DNA of 64,000 nt from Acidimicrobiales bacterium (GTDB lineage Bacteria; Actinomycetota; Acidimicrobiia; Acidimicrobiales; Acidimicrobilacustridaceae), in assembly GCA_025456085.1 (NCBI GenBank), contig JALOLF010000004.1, positions 1-64,000 of the forward strand. The letters run 5' to 3'. Shown here in pieces: positions 31,485 through 40,186 of the stretch. The translations under genes and the position numbers were made by a program. The notes beneath the pieces were generated by a model. The model was not told where the DNA came from. It made no database searches and saw only the letters and a program-made list of their open reading frames with translations. How positions within the stretch are numbered: the first letter of the stretch is position 1; each line of letters begins with the position of its first letter.

Positions 31485-32078
31485 TCACCGCAGGGTCGGC
31501 GCTGGCAGGTCCAGGTACTCGACGCCCTGCATCATGGCCATCATCTCCTCGCCCAACGCCGCCAGTTCGGGAGGCATCTCCAGCTGCTCGCCAGCCCGGG
31601 CCGCCTCCTCCGAGGAGAAGTAGACGACCTCCACCGACTCGTCGTCGAACCAGTGCACGACACCACCGAGGATGTCCCGACGGACCCTCTGCATGGTCTC
31701 GACCGTGGCGTCGTAGATCTCCTCGAGTCGGGCGCGGTCGGCGACCCGCCCCTTGAGGACCTGGACGAAGCCCGCGTCGTCCGAACCGCCACCTCCCCAC
31801 TCCGTGACGTCGGTCGTCTCCCGGAACGACGGCGGTTCGACGAACAGCGGCGACACCTCGGACCACCACACGCTCTGCTCGGGGCGGGCCGCGTTGGCCG
31901 CCGCGTCCTCGGCCGAGCGGAACCGTGCTGCGATGAAGGTCGTCCCGTCCGCCGTGACCCCTCCCGTCGAGCCCAGGAAGCCCACCGCGCCCGGACGGCA
32001 CGTCGCGTCCCACGAACGCTCCATGTCCACGAACGACGCAGGCTCACGGACCTTCCCCTCGATGATCTGCACGAACAT
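31485..32078 (-). CDS. Tandem dimeric alpha/beta-barrel (ABM-like) protein
   Basis: The 197-residue protein is an internal duplication: both halves start with a strand, MFVQIIEGKVREPASF and AGFVQVLKGRVADRARLEEIYDATV, and continue with GGV-type turns (GFLGSTGGVTADGTTFIAARFRS; DILGGVVHWFDDESVEVVYFSS). This is the layout of ferredoxin-like dimeric barrel domains, often annotated as antibiotic-biosynthesis-monooxygenase-like or stress-responsive. No catalytic residue can be assigned. A GAGGGGG ribosome site precedes ATG 32078. It is the first chromosomal gene beyond the tRNA. Confidence 0.65.
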   Translation of the reverse strand: MFVQIIEGKVREPASFVDMERSWDATCRPGAVGFLGSTGGVTADGTTFIAARFRSAEDAAANAARPEQSVWWSEVSPLFVEPPSFRETTDVTEWGGGGSDDAGFVQVLKGRVADRARLEEIYDATVETMQRVRRDILGGVVHWFDDESVEVVYFSSEEAARAGEQLEMPPELAALGEEMMAMMQGVEYLDLPAPTLR

Positions 32079-32302
32079 CGCATCCCCCTCTCGTCAGCGG
32101 GAGTAGACCCCGACGGAGTCCACCTCGCACGCCTCGGTCCCCCACTCATAGGACACAACGGCTCCGAGCACCAGAGGCAATCCTGAGCCGGCATCGAATC
32201 ATCGACGCAGCGTGGCGGCGGAAGGCCGCTGCGTCTTGATACACGCCGGGATGCTGCCGTGGTCGGTCCGCATCGGCGCCCGGCGACGCGCCCCGGGCGT
32301 CC

Positions 32303-33082
32303 TCAGCCGGCGAGTGGAGCGGCCATGGCGTGGAAGCCGCCGTCGACGTGGAGGACCTCACCGCTGATGGCCCGGGCCAGATGCGACAGCAGGAAGCACG
32401 TGGCGTCCGCGACCGGCTCCGGATCGTGCTCGTCCCAGCGCAACGGCGACGTGGTGGCCCAGGCACCGGTCAACAGCTCGAAGTTGGGGATGCCCGACGC
32501 CGCCCGGGTGCGCAGCGGGCCCGCAGCCACCAGGTTGACGCGGATGCCCCTGGGGCCGAGGTCCCGTGCCAGGTACCGGGCGCTCGAGCGCAGCGCCGCC
32601 TTGCACACGCCCATCCAGTTGTAGGTGGGCCAGGCCCGGTCGTCGGCATCGAAGTCGAGCCCGACGAGCGACGCGCCGCCCTCGGGGGCGAGGTCGCCGA
32701 GGAGCCGGCCGAGCGCGGTGAGGGTCCACGCACTGGTCCGAAAGGCCAGCTCCACGCCGGCCGGGTCGGCATCGGCCAGCGTGCCCCGCAGGGCGTCGCC
32801 CGGCGCGAACGCCACCGCGTGCAGGGCGCCGTCGAGCCCGCCGAGCTCGGCACCGACCTTCGGGATCGTCGCCGTGACCATCTCGCCGTCGGTCAGGTCG
32901 AGCGGCAACACCGTCAGATCGTCGCCGAGCGTGCGAGCCAACTCGACGACGTCGTCGAAGTCCCGGGGGAAGGCGGTCAGCACGATCCGTGCCCCCAGCT
33001 CGAGGCTCCGGCGGGCGGTGGCGTAGGCGATGCTGTCGGGGGTCGCCACGCCGGTGATGAGCAGTCGTCGTCCGGCGAGCAC
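32303..33082 (-). CDS. fabI: Enoyl-[acyl-carrier-protein] reductase (FabI/InhA-like)
   Basis: The 259-residue short-chain dehydrogenase catalyses the last reductive step of the fatty-acid elongation cycle with NADH. It has the FabI-specific nucleotide motif ITGVATPDSIAYATA (glycine-poor compared with ordinary SDRs), FAPGDALRGTL, and catalytic Tyr and Lys in PTYNWMGVCKAALRS with the expected Y-x6-K spacing. IRVNLVAAGPLRT and the C-terminal ISGEVLHVDGGFHAM are standard. The start GTG 33082 has GGAGGG upstream. It is downstream of the PII/DabA genes, 57 nt away. Confidence 0.9.
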   Translation of the reverse strand: MLAGRRLLITGVATPDSIAYATARRSLELGARIVLTAFPRDFDDVVELARTLGDDLTVLPLDLTDGEMVTATIPKVGAELGGLDGALHAVAFAPGDALRGTLADADPAGVELAFRTSAWTLTALGRLLGDLAPEGGASLVGLDFDADDRAWPTYNWMGVCKAALRSSARYLARDLGPRGIRVNLVAAGPLRTRAASGIPNFELLTGAWATTSPLRWDEHDPEPVADATCFLLSHLARAISGEVLHVDGGFHAMAAPLAG

Positions 33083-33139
33083 GTCAGCGCCCTCCCCGAA
33101 CGGGCACGGCGATGGGGCGGACCGAGGCCCCTGGTCGGC

Positions 33140-33463
33140 TCACGTGAAGTACTCCGGTCTGCTGACGCTGGTGGGTGACACGAAGAACACGCCGGAACGG
33201 TCCTCGAAGTGGCGGCGAAGCGCCGACACGACCGCGTCGGTTCGATCGTCGGGCACCACGCACAGCACCATGCGCAGCGCGTCGTGGTCGTTGAACAGCA
33301 GACGCCCCTGTTGGACGCCACCGTGGCCGAACCCGGAGCTGGCGGCGAGCACCGTGTAGCCCGACGCGCCGCACGCCTGCAGCGTGGCGGTGACCGCAGC
33401 GACGTCGTCGCCGGACACCACGACCTCGATCTTGGTCATCGGCGTCAGTCCTGACTGGCTCAT
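33140..33463 (-). CDS. PII-like regulatory protein linked to DabA/DabB
   Basis: A 107-residue ferredoxin-like protein of the PII/GlnB-like class: MTKIEVVVSGDDVAAVTATLQACGASGYTVLAASSGFGHGG has the beta-alpha-beta opening and a GYT-type T-loop base, and RMVLCVVPDDRTDAVVSALRRHF forms the second repeat. It lacks the uridylylation-tyrosine T-loop of GlnB. ATG 33463 overlaps the dabA stop by ATGA, so translation is coupled. PII-like proteins beside DUF2309 genes probably tune inorganic-carbon uptake by binding a nucleotide or bicarbonate-related signal (inference from context). Confidence 0.85.
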   Translation of the reverse strand: MSQSGLTPMTKIEVVVSGDDVAAVTATLQACGASGYTVLAASSGFGHGGVQQGRLLFNDHDALRMVLCVVPDDRTDAVVSALRRHFEDRSGVFFVSPTSVSRPEYFT

Positions 33464-36153
33464 GACCGAACCTCCCTCGTCGCGGACGACCCGTCCTCGG
33501 TCGACGCTACGCCCCCGGCTGACGGCGTGACCACCGCACGACCGTCCACGGAATCCGATGCCGCGACCGCGACCCAGGACCCGCCGGGCAGACGGCGTCG
33601 CCAGGTCTCGCTGCCGGGTTCGACGACGACGAGGTGCACCCAGGCGCCGTCGAAGAGCTCCTGCAGGATCGGGTTGCGCTCGATGATCCCCTCGACGCGT
33701 CCCTGCGGCGCCACCACCACGGTGCACAGTCGCACCGGTTCGTGGCGCGGTCCGTCGAAGCCGGCGACGGACTGCCAGGGCAGGCCGGCCCGGAGATCGC
33801 CGCCGACCCCTTCGAGCACACCGACGCCGGCCACCGGGTTGTGCAGCGTCTTGTCGCCGGCGCCCCACCGCTGCGGGTCGACCGTCGAGCCGTAGTACTG
33901 CATGTTGATCCAGTGCGCCACGACCATGGGCGCGGTGAGGATCGTCTCGAGGGCCCGGCCCTCGACGTCGCCCGCCGGGTCGTAGGAGTGGAGGAACACC
34001 CGGCCCCCCAGATCGACCCCGGTGCTCAGCGACCGGGGCGCGACCAGGAAGGCGGCGTTGCCGGCCAGCCCCCATTCAGGTCGGGTCTGCGCCCAGTCCG
34101 CGGACCGGCGCCGGGCCCGCGTCGAAGCCGGTGCGCCGGCGCGGCCCGCCCCGGCGGGGAGCGCGGCCAGCCGTTCCGCAGCGTTGCGCTCACCGGCTCG
34201 GGCCAGATCGGCCTCGAGGCGGCGCAACGCCTCGGCGTGCACAGCGGGCGGCTCCTGCGCGAACAGCCGCACCCGGTCGGTGGTGGTGTCGTGCTCCGCA
34301 GCCACGAACCAGGTCGCTGCCGGCACCGCGATGCCCCGAGCGGCCAGCTCGGCACGCACCGCCGGATCGTTGAGCACCGCCGCAGCCGCCCGGGCGTTCG
34401 CCGCGCCGCGGTTCCCGCCACAGGCCCCGCAGTCCAGCGACGCGGCATGGGGGTTGGCGGTCGTGGTGGCGCCGTGGCCGCACAGCACGACGATGGGAGC
34501 GAACCCCGACGTCAGACCCATGGTGCGCAGTGCCGTCTCGGCCACCAGCGCACGCTCGGCCAACGTGTAGCCGACCGCCCCGTCACCCTCGACGCACAGG
34601 GCTCCGACCGGCGCGTCGGCGCGGGAGGCGGCGCCGGGAGCCAGTGTGCGCCCGACCGCCATCGGCCCCAGCACCCAGCCGGCCCCCTCGGCCAGGGCGT
34701 ACATGGCCGCCGGGCCATGGGCGACGTCCTCGAAGCTGGCGCCGGTGGCGGCGCTCGTGCGGCGGCGGCGGGCGAGGTCCCGTCCGTCGGCCACCTCGGC
34801 CTCGCGCACCTCGATCTCGGGCTGCAACAAGGCGGGAGCCGACGCGATGGACTCGCTCGACCCGGCGGGCCGGAAGCGCATGGCCGCGGCGAAGAACCCG
34901 GCGAAGCCGACCGTCTCGTAGGGGCCGACCGCCTCGAGGTGTCGTCGAAGTCCCTCGGAGCGCACGTCGATGCAGCACACGACCTGCGCCGCCGGCGAGC
35001 CGTGCGACGCGGTCGTCGCCGGTGCAGGTCGGCCGGAGCCGGCGCCGAGCCCTTGCAGCAGCGAGGCCCGGAAGGTGTTCTCGAGTGCCGCGAGCACGGC
35101 CAGTCCCCGCTGGCGGGGGGAGCACCGACCGAGCACGGCGGCGGCCGCGACGCGCAGGTCGGCGTCGTCGGGGTCGAGACCCGTGGCGCGCAGCACCCCG
35201 GTGATGCGATCGGGGTCGACGGCATCCCGGTCGGCGATCGGCGCAGCGGGCCTGGCCGTGGGAACCACCCGGCCCCGCAGCTGCTCGTAGACCAGGGCGT
35301 CGCAGGTGAGCCCCACCGCCAACAGGTCGAGCAGCGCCAGGCGGGGCGCCGGGTCGTCAGCGGCTGCCCACTCGTCGCTCCAGCGGGCGAACCCGGCCCA
35401 GCCGGAGCGGCGGGCGACCTGCCCGCGCAGCTCGTCGGTCCAGCGGGCGTCGCCCACCCCGAGCACGTCGAGGGCCCGCAGCACAGCGTCGTCGGCCCGC
35501 CGCGGGAGTCCTTCGAGCCGCTGACGCACGTCACGACCGGCCAGCCGGCGCAGTCGACGGTCGTGCCGGGCGAGCGCCAGCCAGGTCGGCCACGCCCCCA
35601 GCGATCCGGCGCCCCGACCCGGGCCGTGGTGGTGCTCAACCAGGATGGCCAGCCATCGCGTCACCTCGTCGTCGACGGAGGCGGCGTACGAGGACCCGTG
35701 GTCGGCGTCGAAGGCCTCCAGGACGGTGCGTGGTGCCGCGACGCGGGCCGGGTCGGCGGCGGAAAGCAGATCGGCCACCACGAGCTCGGCGGGGTGGACG
35801 GCGTGGGACGGCCCGCCCAGCGGGTCCATCCCGGCCACGTCGGGCACGACCTCGGCGACCGCTGCCGCGAGGTCCGCCCGGGTGAGCCTGCCGTCGGCCA
35901 GAGCCCGACGGGCGTCGCCGGGACCGGGCAGGCCGGCCACCCCGAGCCAACGCGACGCCGTCGCGGTGGCGCCGTCGAACCCCCGGTCGGTGAGACCCTG
36001 CATGGGGTTCACGGCGATGAACCGCTCGATGGGCCACAGCGGGGCGACCAGACGGGCGGCCCGGGCGACATCGACCTGGAGCCGGCCTCGCAGCGCGGCC
36101 CGGTCGGTGCCGGCGACGGACAGGCCCGAGGGCGACGATTCGACGAGCGTCAT
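33460..36153 (-). CDS. dabA: DabA (DUF2309) inorganic-carbon accumulation subunit
   Basis: The 897-residue protein is the cytoplasmic, carbonic-anhydrase-like subunit of the DAB bicarbonate/CO2 pump. Zinc ligands expected from the family are visible: CCIDVRSE (about residue 395) and GHGATTTANPHAASLDCGACGGNRG (about 552-575). The N-terminus PLWPIERFIAVNPMQGL is typical, and WINMQYYGSTVDPQRWGAGDKTLHNPV is a diagnostic C-terminal motif. ATG 36153 overlaps the dabB stop by 4 nt (ATGA). It is coupled on both sides: dabB before, the PII-like gene after. Confidence 0.93.
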   Translation of the reverse strand: MTLVESSPSGLSVAGTDRAALRGRLQVDVARAARLVAPLWPIERFIAVNPMQGLTDRGFDGATATASRWLGVAGLPGPGDARRALADGRLTRADLAAAVAEVVPDVAGMDPLGGPSHAVHPAELVVADLLSAADPARVAAPRTVLEAFDADHGSSYAASVDDEVTRWLAILVEHHHGPGRGAGSLGAWPTWLALARHDRRLRRLAGRDVRQRLEGLPRRADDAVLRALDVLGVGDARWTDELRGQVARRSGWAGFARWSDEWAAADDPAPRLALLDLLAVGLTCDALVYEQLRGRVVPTARPAAPIADRDAVDPDRITGVLRATGLDPDDADLRVAAAAVLGRCSPRQRGLAVLAALENTFRASLLQGLGAGSGRPAPATTASHGSPAAQVVCCIDVRSEGLRRHLEAVGPYETVGFAGFFAAAMRFRPAGSSESIASAPALLQPEIEVREAEVADGRDLARRRRTSAATGASFEDVAHGPAAMYALAEGAGWVLGPMAVGRTLAPGAASRADAPVGALCVEGDGAVGYTLAERALVAETALRTMGLTSGFAPIVVLCGHGATTTANPHAASLDCGACGGNRGAANARAAAAVLNDPAVRAELAARGIAVPAATWFVAAEHDTTTDRVRLFAQEPPAVHAEALRRLEADLARAGERNAAERLAALPAGAGRAGAPASTRARRRSADWAQTRPEWGLAGNAAFLVAPRSLSTGVDLGGRVFLHSYDPAGDVEGRALETILTAPMVVAHWINMQYYGSTVDPQRWGAGDKTLHNPVAGVGVLEGVGGDLRAGLPWQSVAGFDGPRHEPVRLCTVVVAPQGRVEGIIERNPILQELFDGAWVHLVVVEPGSETWRRRLPGGSWVAVAASDSVDGRAVVTPSAGGVASTEDGSSATREVRS

Positions 36154-37745
36154 GGGAGACTCCGAGCGGGAACGAGGTGCACGGCACCTGCAGGGCGGGG
36201 GGACGGGGGAAGCGGTGAGCGGGCGATCGGCCGCGGCCGGCCCACTGCGGCGAGCAGGGCCCACAGACGGGGGGCGTGGGCGGGGTGGCGCAACACCCAC
36301 GAGCCGGCGAGGCCTCCGGCAGCGAGGACCGCCAGCGCGAGCGGCGCATCGATCGCGGCGTCGCCGATCGGCGGCAGCGCGCTCTCCAGCAGGGCCTTGA
36401 GCACCACCATGACACCGAGAGCCGCCAGCGTGAGGGCGGTCACCCCGGCGACACCGAGAACGGTGGTCCGCTGGTCGCCGAGGGGGCGGGTCAGCCACGC
36501 CCAGGCGCCCTGCGCGCCGGCCACGGCGAGGGCGACACCGACCATCCAGGCGTCGGCTCCCGAGAGGGTGAGACCAGCGGCGATCCCCACCACCGCAGCG
36601 ACGCCGAGGCTCACCACGACCAACGCGGCGCGGCGCGCGGCGGACCCTTCGAGTCGGGCGGCGGGAGCGAAGCGCCGCTCACGGATGGCGGTCCCGATGG
36701 CGGCACCGACCCCCAGGAAGCGGGCCGACTTGTACAGGGCGTGGCCCGCCAGGTGGGTCAACGCGGCCGCAGGAGCACCCACGGCGATCGCCAGGAGCAT
36801 GAAGCCCATCTGGGCCGAGGTCGAGACCGCCAACGCGCCCTTGGCATCCGACCGGGCGAGCATGGCCCCGGCCGAGACGAGCACCGTGGCGATGGTGGCG
36901 AGGGCGAGCAGCGCCGTGGCGGCGCCGACGCCGGTCACCAGATCGAGCGAGCGGATGAGCAGCACCGCACCGGCGTTCACCACGCCGGCGTGCAGCAGCG
37001 CCGAGGTCGGGGTGGGCGCGGCGACCGTGCCGGGCAGCCATGCCGGGAAGGGCAGCTGGGACGCCCGAGCGAGGGCGGCCAGCACCAGCAGGCCGGCCAC
37101 GAGCGTGGCCACGCTCACCTCGGTCAGGCCCACCACCGAGAACGAGCGCTGCTGCAGGTCGCCAGCCACGCCGCCCAGGCCGTCGAGGGCCGGGTCGCCG
37201 ACCACGGCCAGCACGACGACGGCGGCGACCACCAGGGCCAGGTCGCCGGAGCCGAGCGCCGTCACCGTCCGCATCGTCGCTGTGCGTCGAGCAGGCAGGC
37301 GCGGATGGTGGAGCAGTGCCACGACGGCGAGCGTGGTCAGCAGCCAACCGGCGACCAGCACGGTGAGGCGTCCGGCCGAGGCGACGAGCAGCGTGCCCGC
37401 CAGCACGGCGGAGCCACCTGCCGCGGTGCGCACGGCCTCCGATCCCGGATCGAGATAGCGCCGGGCGTAGACGAGCACGGTGAGGGCGATCGTCGATGCC
37501 ACGCCGGCCACGAGGAGCGTGACCGCGTCGCCTCGCAGCCAGGCCGGATCCCCGCCGAGCGTTGCGGGCGATCCCACGGCGTGTAGCACCGCCAGGGCTG
37601 CGGTGGACCCCAGCGCCGCGGCGGTACCGGCGACCGCGAAGCCGCCGGCACGGGCGGATCGGTCGCGCCGACCTCGGAGGAGCTCGGCGACGGCGGCGAG
37701 CGAAGGGGCTGCGACGAGGACGAGGAGGAGAGGGGTTTCGAGCAC
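36150..37745 (-). CDS. dabB: DabB membrane subunit (NuoL/MrpD-like proton-channel protein)
   Basis: About 530 residues with 13-14 hydrophobic spans and the NuoL/ND5 signature QLPFPAWLPGTVAAPTPTSALLHAGVVNAGAVLL, with STSAQMGFML and a HLAGHALYKSARFL motif carrying the channel lysine and histidines. In the DAB system this subunit couples ion flow to DabA. GTG 37745 is favoured because TATAGT lies 6 nt upstream, making the mRNA leaderless; GTG 37760 (VYSAVVLETP) is the alternative. It is the first gene of the dabB-dabA-PII operon. The C-terminus ends in a short Pro/Arg tail. Confidence 0.9.
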   Translation of the reverse strand: MLETPLLLVLVAAPSLAAVAELLRGRRDRSARAGGFAVAGTAAALGSTAALAVLHAVGSPATLGGDPAWLRGDAVTLLVAGVASTIALTVLVYARRYLDPGSEAVRTAAGGSAVLAGTLLVASAGRLTVLVAGWLLTTLAVVALLHHPRLPARRTATMRTVTALGSGDLALVVAAVVVLAVVGDPALDGLGGVAGDLQQRSFSVVGLTEVSVATLVAGLLVLAALARASQLPFPAWLPGTVAAPTPTSALLHAGVVNAGAVLLIRSLDLVTGVGAATALLALATIATVLVSAGAMLARSDAKGALAVSTSAQMGFMLLAIAVGAPAAALTHLAGHALYKSARFLGVGAAIGTAIRERRFAPAARLEGSAARRAALVVVSLGVAAVVGIAAGLTLSGADAWMVGVALAVAGAQGAWAWLTRPLGDQRTTVLGVAGVTALTLAALGVMVVLKALLESALPPIGDAAIDAPLALAVLAAGGLAGSWVLRHPAHAPRLWALLAAVGRPRPIARSPLPPSPRPAGAVHLVPARSLP

Positions 37746-37751
37746 GACCGC

Positions 37752-37789
37752 ACTATACACGAACTTTGCTTCTGGTAATCAAGTTCGTG
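37752..37789 (-). promoter_or_regulatory. dabB promoter with operator-like inverted repeat
   Basis: TATAGT (37752-37757) serves GTG 37745. Directly upstream, CACGAACTT (37758-37766) and AAGTTCGTG (37781-37789) form a perfect 9-bp inverted repeat separated by 14 nt. TTGATT (37777-37782) is a possible -35 with a long 19-nt spacer. An AT-rich dyad covering the -35 region suggests a dedicated regulator, for example a LysR-type protein. Confidence 0.65.
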
Positions 37790-37825
37790 ATTTGAGTTTC
37801 TGCGGCATACGGAGGGTGGCCCGGT

Positions 37826-38632
37826 TCAGCGTCCTTCGAAGGTCGGCTCGCGCTGCTCGAGGAACGACGCCACGGCCTCGCGGAAGTCCGCCGTCTGCAT
37901 GAGACGCACCGTCTGGAGCAACACGTGATGCGTGTGCGAGACGAAGTCCTCGCTCAAGCCGTGGCGGAACAACCGCTTCATGGACTGCACGGCGAGCGGC
38001 GCGTTGGCGGCGATCTCCGCCGCCCACCGCCGCGCCGTGGGCAGGAGCTCGTCGTCGGACACGACGGTGTTGAGCAGGCCGATGCGCTCGGCTTCGACGG
38101 CGTCGAGATCGTTGCCCCGGAAGGAGATCTCCGCCGCCTTGGCCCACCCGAGCAGTCGGGGCAGGTACCACGTGCCGCCGCTCTCGGGCACCACACCCCG
38201 CTTGGCGAAGCCGGGGAGGAGCCGCGTCGAGGTGCCGCCGATGCGCATGTCGCAGCCGAGGGCGAGGTCGATCCCGTAGCCGGCTGCCGCTCCGTTGACG
38301 GCCGCGATGATCGGCGTGTCCATCTCGAACAACACCGTCGTCGGGATGTCCCTCGTGTGGGGCAGGCCACCGCTGAACGAACCCTGCGACCCGATGCCGC
38401 TGCCGCCCATGGCCTCCTTCAGATCGAGGCCCGAGCAGAACCCTTTGCCGGCTCCGGTCAGGATCACCGCCCGGACCTGCGGGTCGCCGTCCGCCGCCAG
38501 CAGCGCCTCGGTGAGCTGCTCGAGCATGGTGAAGGTGATGGCGTTGCGGCGGTGCGGCCGGTTCAGGGTGATGGTGGCGACGTGGTCGTCGACCTCGTAG
38601 GTGCACTCGCGCTCGTGTTGCTCATCGCTCAT
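37826..38632 (-). CDS. Enoyl-CoA hydratase/isomerase family protein
   Basis: A 268-residue crotonase-fold protein. The N-terminal VATITLNRPHRRNAITFTM, the first oxyanion-hole segment GKGFCSGLDLKEAMGG, the second one AAVNGAAAGYGIDLALGCDMRIG, and a catalytic-type glutamate in FAKRGVVPESGGTWYLPRL are present. It probably hydrates or isomerises an enoyl-CoA in fatty- or amino-acid breakdown; substrate unknown. ATG 38632 has GGGGGAG upstream. It is one of three crotonase-family genes in this window, and none is next to a dehydrogenase partner. Confidence 0.9.
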   Translation of the reverse strand: MSDEQHERECTYEVDDHVATITLNRPHRRNAITFTMLEQLTEALLAADGDPQVRAVILTGAGKGFCSGLDLKEAMGGSGIGSQGSFSGGLPHTRDIPTTVLFEMDTPIIAAVNGAAAGYGIDLALGCDMRIGGTSTRLLPGFAKRGVVPESGGTWYLPRLLGWAKAAEISFRGNDLDAVEAERIGLLNTVVSDDELLPTARRWAAEIAANAPLAVQSMKRLFRHGLSEDFVSHTHHVLLQTVRLMQTADFREAVASFLEQREPTFEGR

Positions 38633-38835
38633 CGCTCCCCCTCCGGGCCGTGGCACGTGCGACGCTGCGGTCGCAGCCGTCGCCGACGACGCTAGGTCAG
38701 CACCGGGGCACCCGCTGACGGTGCGACCCGGCCCCACGACTCGGGAGCGGCGCGGCCCTTGGACCCTGGCACCGCGTCTCGACGGCCCCCATCATGGGCG
38801 ACGCCCGACGACAGACGTGTGCAGAGGAGACTGCC

Positions 38836-39399
38836 GTGGACACACCGTTGGTCGCGTTGGTGGATCGAGCCGTCGACGACACCGCCAGGATCGTCGCCGC
38901 CGTGCAGCCGGACGACCTGGAGCGGCCGACACCCTGTGCGGACTTCGACGTCCGGGCCCTCCTGGCCCATCTGATCGGGGGCCTCGACGCCTTCGCCGTG
39001 CTGGCCGAGACGGGCGAGATGCGCTTCGAACCCGATCCCGACATCACCGCGGAGACGGCCTCGTCGAGCTACAGGGCGGCCGCGGAGCGGCTCCGCGCCG
39101 CGTGGCGCGCCCCGGGCGTCCTCGATCGCACCTACCAGGCCCCGTGGGGCGAGTCCACCGCCGAGCAGCTCCTGGGCTTCGCGCTCATCGAGCTCACCAC
39201 GCACGGGTGGGACCTGGCTCGGGCCACGGGACAGACCAGGACCGTCGACGCCGACCTGGCCGAGGCCGCGCTCGCCGGTGCCCGGGCGTCGATGGACGAC
39301 AGCGTGCGGGTCCCGGGCCTCTTCGGCCCCGAGGTCTCCATCGCCGCCGACGCTGCCGCTCCCGACCGCCTCGCCGCCTTCCTCGGCCGCCAGCCCTGA
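38836..39399 (+). CDS. TIGR03086-type metal-binding (DinB/mycothiol maleylpyruvate isomerase-like) protein
   Basis: The 187-residue four-helix protein reads VDRAVDDTARIVAAVQPDDLERPTPCADFDVRALLAHLIGGLDAFAVLAE, where PCADFDVRALLAHLIGG is the signature of this actinobacterial family; the His of LLAHLIGG and of LTTHGWDLARATGQ are metal-ligand candidates. Relatives use or resemble mycothiol-dependent isomerases; the reaction here is unknown. GTG 38836 has GAGGAG 8 nt upstream and is better than the upstream frame to 38794. Confidence 0.85.
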   Translation: MDTPLVALVDRAVDDTARIVAAVQPDDLERPTPCADFDVRALLAHLIGGLDAFAVLAETGEMRFEPDPDITAETASSSYRAAAERLRAAWRAPGVLDRTYQAPWGESTAEQLLGFALIELTTHGWDLARATGQTRTVDADLAEAALAGARASMDDSVRVPGLFGPEVSIAADAAAPDRLAAFLGRQP

Positions 39400-39590
39400 T
39401 CGCCCCACGACCCGACCTCTCGCCGACTGGCGGCCGCCTGCCGACGCCGGTTCGCACCTGCCGCCACCGACGCCGTTCTTGCGCGATCCGGCGTCGGTCT
39501 CCGGTGGCGGAGGACCCGATTTCGGTGGCGGGCGGACTGAGGTGCGGCGGTGGAGGGCGGGCCGAGTTCGGGTAGCCGGGTGGGCGGGCG

Positions 39591-39627
39591 GTGCGGTGCG
39601 GTGCGGTGCGGTGCGCATCGGTATCCT
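39591..39627 (+). repeat. Five-copy GTGCG repeat directly upstream of a leaderless promoter
   Basis: GTGCG is repeated five times (39591-39615). TATCCT (39622-39627) follows and lies 6 nt before GTG 39634. The repeat therefore occupies the upper promoter region, where changes in copy number would move upstream elements. Confidence 0.7.
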
Positions 39628-39633
39628 TCGGTC

Positions 39634-40122
39634 GTGCTCGCATCGAACCTCGACCGGCCGGCCGCCACCACTGCGCTGACGCGCTGGGGCACACGACGGT
39701 GGGCCACCGCCGGCGCCGCGGCGATCGGCACCGCCCTGCTGATCGGCCTGCCGACCGACGTCATCCCCAACCCGGTGTTCGGCCGTCCGGTGCCGGTGAC
39801 GTGGTGGGCGCTCCCCGTACTCCTCGTCACCTCCGCGCTGGGCGGGCTGCTGCTCGCGACCTACGTGCGGGAGCCCGGCACCGAGCTCGACCGACCGGCC
39901 CGGGCCGCCGGCATCGGCGGTCTGCTCGGCTACTTCGCCGTGGGTTGTCCCGTGTGCAACAAGCTGGTGGTGCTGGCCCTGGGCACGACCGGCGCGCTCG
40001 AGCTGTTCGCCCCGGTCCAACCGCTGCTGGCGGTGGGTTCGGTCGTGCTGCTCGCCGTCGCCCTGCGCGCCCGGCTGCGCGGCGAGATCGCCTGCCCGGT
40101 CGACACAGCAGCCCTGGGCTGA
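39634..40122 (+). CDS. Integral membrane protein with CPVCNK motif
   Basis: The 162-residue protein has four hydrophobic spans (WATAGAAAIGTALLIGL; VTWWALPVLLVTSALGGLLLATYV; AGIGGLLGYFAVGCPVCNKLVVLAL; LLAVGSVVLLAVALRA). The CPVC pair sits at the end of the third span, a CxxC arrangement compatible with redox or metal handling. The family is not recognised with certainty. The start GTG 39634 is supported by TATCCT 6 nt upstream. A thioredoxin-CcdA fusion is encoded less than 1 kb away on the other strand, so a shared redox role is possible. Confidence 0.75.
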   Translation: MLASNLDRPAATTALTRWGTRRWATAGAAAIGTALLIGLPTDVIPNPVFGRPVPVTWWALPVLLVTSALGGLLLATYVREPGTELDRPARAAGIGGLLGYFAVGCPVCNKLVVLALGTTGALELFAPVQPLLAVGSVVLLAVALRARLRGEIACPVDTAALG

Positions 40123-40170
40123 GATCTCGTCGTCCAGCCTCGGTCTCCGGGGTCACGTGACGGGATTTCG
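40121..40170. repeat. 50-nt hairpin repeat, copy A
   Basis: It aligns without gaps to 51061-51110 at 39 of 50 positions by eye. It can fold as CGTC ... CCTCGG-TCT-CCGGGG ... GACG. It starts at the stop codon of the CPVC membrane protein gene and ends before an enoyl-CoA hydratase gene. Confidence 0.5.
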
Positions 40171-40186
40171 CGAGAGGCTGGGGGGG

